A stretch of DNA of 64,000 nucleotides from Ignavibacteriales bacterium (GTDB lineage Bacteria; Bacteroidota; Ignavibacteria; Ignavibacteriales; Melioribacteraceae): positions 930,001-994,000 of the forward strand of contig JAPLFG010000003.1 in assembly GCA_026390795.1 (NCBI GenBank), in the 5' to 3' direction. Made by a program: the position numbers and the translations under genes. Below, in pieces: positions 7,537-16,341 of this stretch. Each line of letters begins with the position of its first letter. The first letter of the stretch is position 1. Under the pieces are notes generated by a model that saw only the letters and a list, made by a program, of their open reading frames with translations, did no database searches and had not been told where the DNA came from.

Positions 7537-10500
7537 AAAATAAAATCAAAAGAGTTTTAATTATCGGAAGTTCAGCACTTAAGATAGGCGAAGCAGGAGA
7601 ATTTGATTATTCCGGTTCACAAGCAATTAAAGCTTTGAAAGAAGAAGGCATCTATACTATTCTTATAAATCCGAATATTGCTACAATTCAAACTTCGGAT
7701 TACCTTGCTGATCAAGTGTACCTTCTTCCAATCAACACAAATTATGTTGAAAAAGTAATAGATAAAGAGAAACCAGATGGAATCATTTTGGGATTCGGCG
7801 GACAGACAGCGCTCAACTGCGGACTTGCGCTTCACCGTGAAGGCATATTAAAAAAATATAAAGTACAAGTTCTCGGTACACAAATCTCAGCCATCGAAAA
7901 TACTGAGGACCGACAATTATTTTGCAACAAACTTTCTGAGATTGATGTAAAATTTCCCCAAAGTAATGCAGTTAATTCGGTAGAAGATGCTGTTGAATTC
8001 GCGAAAAACATTGGATACCCTATTATTATTAGAATTGCATATGCGCTTGGCGGATTGGGATCGGGAGTATGCCGCAATAAAAATGAAGTGAGAAAACTTG
8101 CGACAAAAGCACTCTCCTACTCTTCACAAATTTTGGTTGAAGAATATCTTGAAGGATGGAAAGAAATTGAGTATGAAGTAGTACGCGACCGATTCGACAA
8201 TTGCATTACTGTCTGCAACATGGAAAATATTGATCCGATGGGAATTCACACCGGGGAAAGCATTGTTGTTGCACCAAGCCAGACATTAACAAATAATGAA
8301 TACCACATGCTGCGTGAAGTTGCAATAAGAACAATTCGTCACCTTGGAATTGTCGGCGAATGCAATATTCAATATGCATTAAATCCTAACTCTCAAGATT
8401 ACCGGGTTATAGAAGTGAATGCCCGTCTCTCCCGCAGTTCAGCTCTTGCATCGAAAGCAACCGGTTACCCATTAGCGTTCGTAGCAGCTAAACTTGCACT
8501 CGGTTATGGACTTCACGAATTACCTAACTCAATAACAAAAACAACAAAAGCATTTTTCGAACCGGCGCTTGATTATATTGTTATAAAAGTACCACGCTGG
8601 GATTTGAAAAAATTCCGCCTTGTTAAACGTCAGCTTGGTTCTTCGATGAAGTCAGTCGGCGAAGTGATGGCTATCGGAAGGAATTTTGAAGAAGTAATTC
8701 AAAAAGCAATGCGGATGCTCGATATTGGTGTTGAAGGATTAACCGCAAGCAGAATAAAAGTTGAGTTCGACGAACTTGAAGAAGCACTTCGCAATCCAAC
8801 AGAAGAAAGAATTTTTGCCGTAGTTCAAGCTTTGAAACAAGGCTACTCTGTTGATTGGGTTCATTCATTAACGCATATAAATAAATGGTTTCTCCATAAA
8901 ATTCAGAACATTGTTAATATTGAAAATCATTTGACTGTTTCAAAGAAAAAAATTTCCAAAGAATTATTACTTGAAGCAAAGCAGCATGGTTTTTCCGACC
9001 GCCAAATTGCAAACGTAATTGGAAAAGATGCTCATGATGTTTATCTGTTGAGAGAGAAATACAATATTCATCCGTTCATTCAGCATATAGATACTCTCGC
9101 TGCAGAATATCCTGCCAAGACGAATTATGTTTATCTTACTTACAATTGTTCTGCGCATGATTTCGAATTCAATCTGAAGAAAAGCATAATAATTCTCGGC
9201 TCCGGTCCTTATAGAATTGGAAGTTCGGTAGAATTTGATTGGTGTTGCGTAATTACTGGAAAAACTTTACGTGAGATGGGCTACAAAACAGTTATGATAA
9301 ATTGTAATCCCGAAACAGTCAGCACAGATTATGATCAGTTTGATACTTTATTTTTTGAAGAACTAACAACAGAAACAATTTGGGAAATTTACGATGCCCT
9401 TAATCCGCGCGGTGTTATTGTTTCAATGGGCGGACAAACCCCTAACAACCTTGCATTAAAACTTCATAACATCGGAATAAAAATTCTTGGAACTTCTCCG
9501 GATTCAATTGATAAAGCAGAGAACCGCAGTAAGTTTTCCGCAATGTTAGATGAACTCGGAATTGAACAACCGGAATGGAGTAAACTTAGCAAAATAGATG
9601 ATGCATTAAAGTTCGCAAATAAAGTTGGTTACCCGGTACTAGTTCGTCCGTCTTACGTGTTAAGCGGTGCGGCAATGGCAATTGCAACAGATGATATCGA
9701 ACTAACTCGTTTTCTGCAAAAAGCAGTTGATGTTTCTCCTGAACATCCGGTCGTAATTTCAAAATTTTTAGTTAATGCAAAAGAATTAGAATTTGATGCT
9801 GTCGCGCAAAACGGTGAGATTGTTTGTTCGGCAATTTCAGAACATGTTGAAAATGCCGGAGTGCATTCTGGTGACGCCACATTAGTCCTCCCTGCACAAC
9901 GAACTTATCTGGAAACAATGAGGCAGATAAAACAAATCTCCGCGGATATCGCAAGATCGCTTAAAATTAACGGACCATTCAATATTCAGTATATAGCAAA
10001 AGATAATCGTGTAAAAGTAATTGAATGTAATTTGCGTGCATCCCGAAGTTTTCCGTTTGTTTCAAAAACACTAAAGAAAAATTTTATCGAAATTGCTTCA
10101 AAAGTAATCATCGGGAAAAAAGTTGAGAAATGGGAATATTTTACATTTACCTACGATTACGTTGGAGTCAAAGCACCGGAGTTCTCCTTTACCCGTCTTG
10201 AAGGTGCCGATCCAACGACAGGCGTTGAAATGGCATCAACAGGCGAAGTTGCCTGTTTAGGTCGCGATTTTGATGAAGCATTCTTAAAAGCTCTTACTTC
10301 CGTAGGCTACCGCTTTCCAATCCGGGCTATTTTAGTCTCTTCGGGTACAATTGAATCTAAATCTGAATTACTAGAACCAACTCGTCAGCTTGTGAAACTA
10401 GGAATTAAATTTTATGCTACCCCTGGCACCGCGAAGTTTATGAAAACAAACAAAATTGAGGCTGAAGAAGTAGAATGGCCCTCCGGCGGGAAGAGTCCAA

Positions 10501-10721
10501 ATGCAGTTGATCTTATTAAATCCAATAAGATTGATCTTGTTATCAATATTCCCAAAAATTTTCAGCAGGATGAATTAACAAATGATTATTTGGTTAGGAG
10601 AACTGCCGTTGATTATAAGATTCCCCTTATTACGAACCGCCAACTGGCAATGAGACTTGCCGAAGCGATCATCAATAAGGATCCCCTTAACCTGGAAGTA
10701 AAGAGCTGGGGCGAGTATTGA
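7533..10721 (+). CDS. carB: Carbamoyl-phosphate synthase large subunit
   Basis: A full-length 1062-aa CarB. It carries two duplicated synthetase halves: the first opens with RVLIIGSSALKIGEAGEFDYSG and has its ATP-grasp near residues 130-330; the second opens with SIIILGSGPYRIGSSVEFDW near residue 552 with ATP-grasp near 675-870. The C-terminal methylglyoxal-synthase-like allosteric domain follows (FYATPGTAKFMKTNKIEAEEV to the end), which in relatives binds effectors such as UMP. GTG start, overlapping carA by 4 nt. Catalyses carbamoyl phosphate formation from bicarbonate, 2 ATP and ammonia tunnelled from CarA. No pyr or arg genes flank the pair. Confidence 0.97.
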   Translation: MKNKIKRVLIIGSSALKIGEAGEFDYSGSQAIKALKEEGIYTILINPNIATIQTSDYLADQVYLLPINTNYVEKVIDKEKPDGIILGFGGQTALNCGLALHREGILKKYKVQVLGTQISAIENTEDRQLFCNKLSEIDVKFPQSNAVNSVEDAVEFAKNIGYPIIIRIAYALGGLGSGVCRNKNEVRKLATKALSYSSQILVEEYLEGWKEIEYEVVRDRFDNCITVCNMENIDPMGIHTGESIVVAPSQTLTNNEYHMLREVAIRTIRHLGIVGECNIQYALNPNSQDYRVIEVNARLSRSSALASKATGYPLAFVAAKLALGYGLHELPNSITKTTKAFFEPALDYIVIKVPRWDLKKFRLVKRQLGSSMKSVGEVMAIGRNFEEVIQKAMRMLDIGVEGLTASRIKVEFDELEEALRNPTEERIFAVVQALKQGYSVDWVHSLTHINKWFLHKIQNIVNIENHLTVSKKKISKELLLEAKQHGFSDRQIANVIGKDAHDVYLLREKYNIHPFIQHIDTLAAEYPAKTNYVYLTYNCSAHDFEFNLKKSIIILGSGPYRIGSSVEFDWCCVITGKTLREMGYKTVMINCNPETVSTDYDQFDTLFFEELTTETIWEIYDALNPRGVIVSMGGQTPNNLALKLHNIGIKILGTSPDSIDKAENRSKFSAMLDELGIEQPEWSKLSKIDDALKFANKVGYPVLVRPSYVLSGAAMAIATDDIELTRFLQKAVDVSPEHPVVISKFLVNAKELEFDAVAQNGEIVCSAISEHVENAGVHSGDATLVLPAQRTYLETMRQIKQISADIARSLKINGPFNIQYIAKDNRVKVIECNLRASRSFPFVSKTLKKNFIEIASKVIIGKKVEKWEYFTFTYDYVGVKAPEFSFTRLEGADPTTGVEMASTGEVACLGRDFDEAFLKALTSVGYRFPIRAILVSSGTIESKSELLEPTRQLVKLGIKFYATPGTAKFMKTNKIEAEEVEWPSGGKSPNAVDLIKSNKIDLVINIPKNFQQDELTNDYLVRRTAVDYKIPLITNRQLAMRLAEAIINKDPLNLEVKSWGEY

Positions 10722-10799
10722 AAAGCTAATCTAACCGTTTCATCTGGACACAATTATTCTTATTTTATTGTAAGAATATAAACTTAAAGCAGGTTCATT

Positions 10800-11204
10800 T
10801 TGAAAGAAAGTAAATCGAAACCGGGACTGCTGATTGTTGAAGATGATATTGAGAATCAGAAATTTCTAAAAATTTTTTTAAGGAAATCATTTGAAATAGA
10901 TATTTGCGATTCCGCCGAATCTTTCTATGTAAAACTCAAAGAAAAAAAATTCGATGCTATTCTTATGGATATTTCTCTTAGGGGCACAAAAGACGGTCTC
11001 CAATTAACAAAAGAAATTCGCAACGATCCGAGACATTGCAACATACCAATCGTTATTCTTTCTGCTCATGCATACCAAAAAGATAAAGACAATGCCTATA
11101 ATGCTGGCGTTGATATATTTATTACCAAACCCGTCCAGGGGAATATTCTCATAGAGAGCCTTAGAAATGTTCTTGAGCAGAAATCTGGAATTATTCTGGA
11201 CTAA
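10800..11204 (+). CDS. Single-domain response regulator (CheY-like receiver)
   Basis: A 134-aa stand-alone receiver domain. All phosphorylation residues are present: acidic pair D15/D16 (VEDD), phosphoacceptor D57 (ILMDISL), S88 (VILSAHA) and K110 (ITKPV). No output domain, so it probably acts by protein-protein contact or as a phosphorelay intermediate. TTG start. No histidine kinase is adjacent; its partner must be elsewhere. It lies 78 nt after carB and 40 nt before a secreted-protein gene; no terminator separates it clearly from carB. Confidence 0.9.
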   Translation: MKESKSKPGLLIVEDDIENQKFLKIFLRKSFEIDICDSAESFYVKLKEKKFDAILMDISLRGTKDGLQLTKEIRNDPRHCNIPIVILSAHAYQKDKDNAYNAGVDIFITKPVQGNILIESLRNVLEQKSGIILD

Positions 11205-11244
11205 TCTTTTTAAATAAATTTCAAATAGAAAATGGGAGTTTGCA

Positions 11245-12180
11245 ATGTTCCGTAAAATATTTTTTATCGCATCTCTATTAACTCTTTTTTTAAGCATCAA
11301 CATCATCGCACAGGATGAACCGGACTCAACAGAAGGCAGATGGAGCCATGGCAAGTGGAGCGACTGGAAAAATTATGAATGGTTAAGCTGGGAATTTCAC
11401 GGCAAGCCCTTTATTGAAATTAATTACGGCATTGGAACACCGAAGCATGATAAGCTTGTAAGCAAATTTGCAGATGTGGGTTTGGCGGAAATCAAATTGG
11501 GTTATGCAACACAAGATTCTTACTATTCCGATGACATCATCGAATCTCACGATAAGTATTTTTTTATTTCAAAAATTTCTGCGGATCTGAAATCGTCTTC
11601 CTTAACTCGAGGCGACATGAAATCCAACTTGTGGAGATTTGGTTTTGCGGATCGGAGCGGATATGGGTATAAGGTAAAAAATGTTTCTATTCTACCATAT
11701 CATGGAGGCGGATTCATCTGGTCAAAACTTGATATGATCGATTATCCGGCAAACACTTACCTACTTACAATTCCTCCAATTAGTATTGATGACGCAAGAA
11801 ACGATACTGATATTCTAAACCGCTTTCATGATGCATTCAGATTTGGAACACTCTCTGAAGGAGGAGTGAGAATCGAAGTTGATTCGTTTGCTTCATTGGA
11901 TTTTGGTTACGAAGCCGTTGTAATTTTTCCTCGATATTTAGTGTGGAAGCATATTGGAAGTTTTATTATTGAGGAAAGTACAATGGGCGTATTAAATCAT
12001 TTCATTGACGAGGTTGGTGATTCATCTCCGGAAGCGGCACCTATTGTAAATTTTCTATTGAAGAATGGATTATCGTATGCTTTCTATTCTTTGAAAAAAG
12101 GAAATATGAATTGGCCTTTTGCTACTGAAGAACCGTTAACTTACGAGACTTTTAAGATCGGATTAACATTTACATTTTGA
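11245..12180 (+). CDS. Secreted, probable outer-membrane beta-barrel protein of unknown function
   Basis: I do not recognise a named family. The 311-aa protein has a clear signal peptide (IFFIASLLTLFLSINIIAQ), an aromatic-rich mature start (RWSHGKWSDWKNYEWLSWEFHGKP), and alternating-residue strands, ending in FKIGLTFTF with a terminal Phe, the pattern recognised by the BAM complex in outer-membrane barrels. That suggests an 8-12-stranded barrel; this is inference. GGGAG lies 8-12 nt upstream of the ATG. It follows the receiver gene by 40 nt and is closed by a strong hairpin. Confidence 0.7.
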   Translation: MFRKIFFIASLLTLFLSINIIAQDEPDSTEGRWSHGKWSDWKNYEWLSWEFHGKPFIEINYGIGTPKHDKLVSKFADVGLAEIKLGYATQDSYYSDDIIESHDKYFFISKISADLKSSSLTRGDMKSNLWRFGFADRSGYGYKVKNVSILPYHGGGFIWSKLDMIDYPANTYLLTIPPISIDDARNDTDILNRFHDAFRFGTLSEGGVRIEVDSFASLDFGYEAVVIFPRYLVWKHIGSFIIEESTMGVLNHFIDEVGDSSPEAAPIVNFLLKNGLSYAFYSLKKGNMNWPFATEEPLTYETFKIGLTFTF

Positions 12181-12190
12181 TTTGACTGCT

Positions 12191-12214
12191 ATGCCGTCTC
12201 AAGTGAGACGGCAT
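12191..12214. terminator. Bidirectional hairpin terminator between convergent genes
   Basis: Perfect 10-bp stem ATGCCGTCTC / GAGACGGCAT with an AAGT loop, in the 46-nt gap between the convergent secreted-protein gene and the GH13 gene; flanking T/A-rich sequence on both sides. Confidence 0.85.
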
Positions 12215-12226
12215 TATTTAAAATGC

Positions 12227-13711
12227 TTAGAAAGAAAAGATATGCGAATGATACGGTTTGAGTTCTATGTAAAGCCCGGCATGAAATACTTCCTCGGCTG
12301 ATCGCGTGTAAGTTTGATCGTTCAACAAATCTTTAATAATAAATTCTTCTTGAAACCCTCGCAAATCTAATTTCAATCTGCATGTTGAAACTTTATCGGA
12401 ATAATTCACAACCACAATTCTCTTTTCAGATTGCAAACTCCATTCCCACGCAAGAATATTTTTAAATGTTGAATTTGTTTCCCATGAGCAAACCGGTTCG
12501 AGTAATTTCCATTTCCCATTTTTAAATATTTCATTTGAAGTAATTGTAAGAAGTTTTGAATAAAATTCCGGCATGCCTTCAATTGTTGGTTCATTCGGTT
12601 CCCTTCCAAGTTGAACCGGGAGTTTTATTTTTTTCCCTTCAAATTGACCATCGTGATAAAAACGCATTCCCTCAATTGTACTTATTATGACTGCTGCAGC
12701 TTTTGATTTTTCTTTCCCAAAAGCCGATATGGCTCTTTCTTCATCGTGATTTTCTATGAACCGCAATGATTTTTTTTGATATTCATGTTCGGCAAGAAAG
12801 TGTTCTTTAATTTCTATAGGGCCGGCAGATTTTAAACGGTCGGTTAAATTTTTGTCATACGTGTAATCAAATCCCAGTTGCTGAAGGTCCCATTCTAGAT
12901 TCCAATAGGTTTCAGCTATAAATATAAAATCAGCCCGTATATTTTTCACTTTAGAAATAGCATCTGCCCAGAATTCGGTATCTGGTTTTTCAGAACCATT
13001 CCGTTCAAGCGTACCGCTCCATGTATTTTGAAAAACATTATTATAAACCAACATCGCCATATCGCAGCGTACACCATCACATACTTTTGTTAGTTCGAGC
13101 AATGTTTTAGCAAGAAAGTCTCTTGCGTGTTGATCAAAAATATTCACTTGAACAGTATCCTGCCAAGCGGGAAAAAATGGATCTCGTCCATGCGCAAAAA
13201 ATTTTTGTGTATTGGGAAATGGTTGATAAAATGTATATGGATCGTTTTCATACTGCTCTTGATCAACGGAGAGAAAGATTTCCGGTTGAGTTTTTATTAA
13301 AGGGCTTTCCGCGCTGAAATGATTTGGGACAAAATCTAAAATTAATTTCATACCTTTTTTATTAAGCTGGGATTTTAATTCAAGCAAGGACCGTTTGAGC
13401 CCAAGAGCCGGGTTAATCTTGTATTCGGCAACAGCAAAAGGAGAACCGATAACATCTTTTCTTTCCCAATCTTTGAGAGCGCGTTTATAACTTTTTACTA
13501 GGTAGTCTTCGAAACAATATTTCTCTATGATAGAATCACAAATTTTCCAGACTCCCATAAGCCAGATATAGTTAATTCCTTTTTTACTAAAATCATCCCA
13601 ATATGAGCTTGGAACATCTGCAAGAGTTAATTTTCCTTTTCCTTGATCGAACCTGTGCAACCAAACACGCGTATTAATTTCGTAAAGAGATGGGTTGTAA
13701 TTCATTATCAA
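12227..13711 (-). CDS. GH13 alpha-amylase-family glycosyl hydrolase, cytoplasmic
   Basis: A 494-aa (beta/alpha)8-barrel enzyme without signal peptide. GH13 conserved regions are visible: LILDFVPNH (region I), DGVRCDMAM with nucleophile D217 (region II), FIAETYW with acid/base E267 (region III) and IENHDEERA with D323 (region IV). A C-terminal beta domain follows (about 400-494). It therefore cleaves or transfers alpha-glucosidic bonds; the exact substrate is not readable. Its start overlaps the end of dnaG by 4 nt (ATGA-type), an unusual partner for a primase gene. A strong terminator follows. The MIMNYNPSLYEINTRVWL start fits the family. Confidence 0.88.
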   Translation of the reverse strand: MIMNYNPSLYEINTRVWLHRFDQGKGKLTLADVPSSYWDDFSKKGINYIWLMGVWKICDSIIEKYCFEDYLVKSYKRALKDWERKDVIGSPFAVAEYKINPALGLKRSLLELKSQLNKKGMKLILDFVPNHFSAESPLIKTQPEIFLSVDQEQYENDPYTFYQPFPNTQKFFAHGRDPFFPAWQDTVQVNIFDQHARDFLAKTLLELTKVCDGVRCDMAMLVYNNVFQNTWSGTLERNGSEKPDTEFWADAISKVKNIRADFIFIAETYWNLEWDLQQLGFDYTYDKNLTDRLKSAGPIEIKEHFLAEHEYQKKSLRFIENHDEERAISAFGKEKSKAAAVIISTIEGMRFYHDGQFEGKKIKLPVQLGREPNEPTIEGMPEFYSKLLTITSNEIFKNGKWKLLEPVCSWETNSTFKNILAWEWSLQSEKRIVVVNYSDKVSTCRLKLDLRGFQEEFIIKDLLNDQTYTRSAEEVFHAGLYIELKPYHSHIFSF

Positions 13712-15588
13712 TCAATATTGTTTTTAGGTTTTGATTCCAGCAAAGATTTTTTTTCTTCGTAAAGCTCTTTGTTTCGTTTCATCATTTCCAGATGAAGGCG
13801 CTCGTCTTTTGAATCGGTTATGAACTGATTATTTAACTTTACTTGAAGATCAATTTGATAAAGAAGAAAATTTCTGACTGTCTCTTGTGCATGTTCTAAG
13901 GTATCTTTTTCGATTTTACCGTTGAACGAAAATTCATCCCATTTTTTACTAATCGTTTCATCCGATAAGGTTAAATCGAAAATAAATTCACGTGAGTTTT
14001 CATCCGGAATTTTATCTATTAAGTAAGCCGGAGAAATTCTTTGTTCATCAAAACCGGCATGAACAATCTCGGCAAGTTTTCTTAGTTGATGACTGGAGAA
14101 ACTTTCCAATGATAAGTTGTCAAGAATATGCGCAATAACTTGCTCATCCCCGCTATAAAGTAAACGAACTAATTCTTTTTCATAAGGATTTTCGTTTTCA
14201 GTTTTTGTTGTCAACGCAAATTGTTCGGCTGACTGATGTGCGGCAATTCTTTGCTCAGGACGTACACCTATGGGATTAACTCTTTCTGTTTGCTGATCGA
14301 GAAATATATTCAGCTCAGTTTCTATTAACTTTTCGCGCAGATTAAATCTCTTGGCAATTGCTTTCATTAAAAGATTGCGTTTTAATTCATCGTTTACCAG
14401 TGCTAAAGTTTTAACTAGTTCGCGAATTGCTTTCGTCATATCCGCAGAGTCTTCAAACAATCCTTGTTCTTCAAATTGTGCGGTCTGATATTCCAAAAAG
14501 TTTTTTGCGCGGAATACTTCTTCATCAAACTTTTCTTTGCCGAATTTAATTATGAACGAATCCGGGTCTTCACCTGTGGGAAGAGCAATAACTTTAACTT
14601 CAAAATCCTGTTTGAGTAAAATCTCTATACTTCGGAGAGATGCTTTTTGTCCAGCCGGGTCGGCATCAAAAAGAATTATAATATTTTTTGTGAAGCGTGA
14701 AAGTAGTTGAACTTGTTCTTCTGTCAACGATGTTCCGGATGAAGCAACTACATTTTTCACCCCTGCTTGAAAAAGAGATACCAAATCCATGTAGCCTTCT
14801 ACAAGAATGGCTCTATCAAGCTTTCTGATATCATCTTTCGAGTGATACAATCCGTAAAGTGAACGCCGCTTTGAATAGACTTGCGATTCCGGTGAGTTAA
14901 GATACTTAGCTGCGTTTTCTTGATTTTCCAAGACCCTGCCGCCGAATGCAATAACTCTTCCGTTCGGAGAAAAGATAGGAAAGATTACTCTACCGCGGTA
15001 TTTATCATAATACTCGCCCTTATCATTGATATCAATGAGTCCAAGTGTTTTTGCTTTTATTAGATCAACTTTATTTTCTTTTGCATGCGATAGAAAATTA
15101 TCCCAGCCGTAAGGAGCGTAACCAATCCCAAAAATTTTTTGAGTTTGCAGTTTGATATTTCTTCGTTTTAAATATTCTCGGGCTTGTTCACCATCGTTGC
15201 TCTTCAGGAGATTGTCCGAAAAGAAACGGGCAGCAAGAACATTTAGTTCGTATAACTCTTCAAGTTCATTCTGCTGTGCGTCCGATTGGTTATTTTCTAT
15301 TTCAATTTTAATCCCAAGATGATCGGCAATCTCTTCTACTGCTTCGATAAATGAGATATTTTTGAATTCCATCAAGAATTTAAAAACATTTCCTCCTACC
15401 CCGCATCCAAAACAGTGATAGATCTGTTTATCATCACTAACTGTAAACGATGGAGTCTTTTCCTGATGGAATGGGCAGAGACCGATGAAATTTTTACCTC
15501 GTTTTTTCAGATGAACGTGTGCCGAAACTATATCAACTATATCGGCTGCGTTTCTAATCTCTTCAATTTTATTTTCGGGAATGCGCAT
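13708..15588 (-). CDS. dnaG: DNA primase
   Basis: DnaG synthesises RNA primers at the replication fork. The 626-aa protein has the N-terminal zinc-binding domain (C38, H41, C59, C62), the RNA polymerase catalytic core with TOPRIM acidic motifs (ILVEGYMDLVSL with E264, and IILFDADPAGQKA), and a helical C-terminal region (about 430-626) that would contact DnaB helicase. Length is usual. The start MRIPENKIEEIRNAADIV aligns with other DnaG proteins. No rpoD or rpsU lies beside it, unlike the classical macromolecular-synthesis operon; instead a GH13 gene overlaps its stop. Confidence 0.97.
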   Translation of the reverse strand: MRIPENKIEEIRNAADIVDIVSAHVHLKKRGKNFIGLCPFHQEKTPSFTVSDDKQIYHCFGCGVGGNVFKFLMEFKNISFIEAVEEIADHLGIKIEIENNQSDAQQNELEELYELNVLAARFFSDNLLKSNDGEQAREYLKRRNIKLQTQKIFGIGYAPYGWDNFLSHAKENKVDLIKAKTLGLIDINDKGEYYDKYRGRVIFPIFSPNGRVIAFGGRVLENQENAAKYLNSPESQVYSKRRSLYGLYHSKDDIRKLDRAILVEGYMDLVSLFQAGVKNVVASSGTSLTEEQVQLLSRFTKNIIILFDADPAGQKASLRSIEILLKQDFEVKVIALPTGEDPDSFIIKFGKEKFDEEVFRAKNFLEYQTAQFEEQGLFEDSADMTKAIRELVKTLALVNDELKRNLLMKAIAKRFNLREKLIETELNIFLDQQTERVNPIGVRPEQRIAAHQSAEQFALTTKTENENPYEKELVRLLYSGDEQVIAHILDNLSLESFSSHQLRKLAEIVHAGFDEQRISPAYLIDKIPDENSREFIFDLTLSDETISKKWDEFSFNGKIEKDTLEHAQETVRNFLLYQIDLQVKLNNQFITDSKDERLHLEMMKRNKELYEEKKSLLESKPKNNID

Positions 15589-15737
15589 AATTGTGAGTAT
15601 TTAAGCCTTCGTTTCTTCGTAGCGATCTTTACACAAACGAAATTAGAAATTTATTTCATTAAACCAAACATTCATCTAATTGCCCGTCTAACTTAATATT
15701 TGTATTTTGTTGATAGAATTGAAAAGAGAAAATATTT

Positions 15738-16253
15738 TTGATCAAGAAAAGCGTTCTGCTCATCATTCCCGCACAAAACTTCAATGAAGAGGAATATCTT
15801 ATCATCACAAATTCTCTCGAACTAGCCGATGTTAAAATATTCATTGCATCGGATTCGAATTTTCTTTGTCTCGGTTCAAACGGCTTGAAAGTTAAAAATG
15901 ACGTTCAGCTTTATAATATTCATGAAAGTAACTTCAGCGGAATGATACTAATCGGCGGAAGCGGCATGAGAAAGTACTGGGACAATAAAACAATTCAATC
16001 TATTTCTCAAAAATTTGCGAAGAGCAAAAAACCGCTTGGCGCAATCTGCAGCGCACCCGTTATATTGGCAAAAGCCGGAGTACTTAACGAAAGTGCGACG
16101 TGTCATTCCGATGACAGACGCGCACTCGAAAGTGAAGGCATTGTTTACCAAGATTTACAAGTTGTATCACAAAAAAATATTATTACTGCTCAAAACCCTT
16201 CTGCGGCACCTGAATTTGTGAAAGCATTTTTATATGAGCTTGCTAAAAGTTAA
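15738..16253 (+). CDS. DJ-1/PfpI-family protein
   Basis: A 171-aa single-domain protein of the DJ-1/ThiJ/PfpI superfamily: SVLLIIPAQNFNEEEY at the N-terminus, the GMILIGGSGMRKYW strand-turn, and the nucleophile elbow with C104 in GAICSAPVILAKAG. Members act as deglycase-like, chaperone or cysteine-hydrolase proteins; the precise activity cannot be told. TTG start. Divergent from dnaG across a 149-nt region, which would hold both promoters. It precedes ispG by 88 nt in the same direction. Confidence 0.87.
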   Translation: MIKKSVLLIIPAQNFNEEEYLIITNSLELADVKIFIASDSNFLCLGSNGLKVKNDVQLYNIHESNFSGMILIGGSGMRKYWDNKTIQSISQKFAKSKKPLGAICSAPVILAKAGVLNESATCHSDDRRALESEGIVYQDLQVVSQKNIITAQNPSAAPEFVKAFLYELAKS

Positions 16254-16341
16254 TTTTTCTTCAGAACCATTTTACCTTTCAAATTGTTTTATGAATGGCA
16301 CATTAATAATTAATAAATGACTGAGTTAGTGTAACGAAATA

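Noticed and set aside
10756-10777. Inverted repeat ATTCTTA / TAAGAAT after carB as a terminator
   Set aside because: All-A/T-rich 7-bp stem without a T run; too weak to call.
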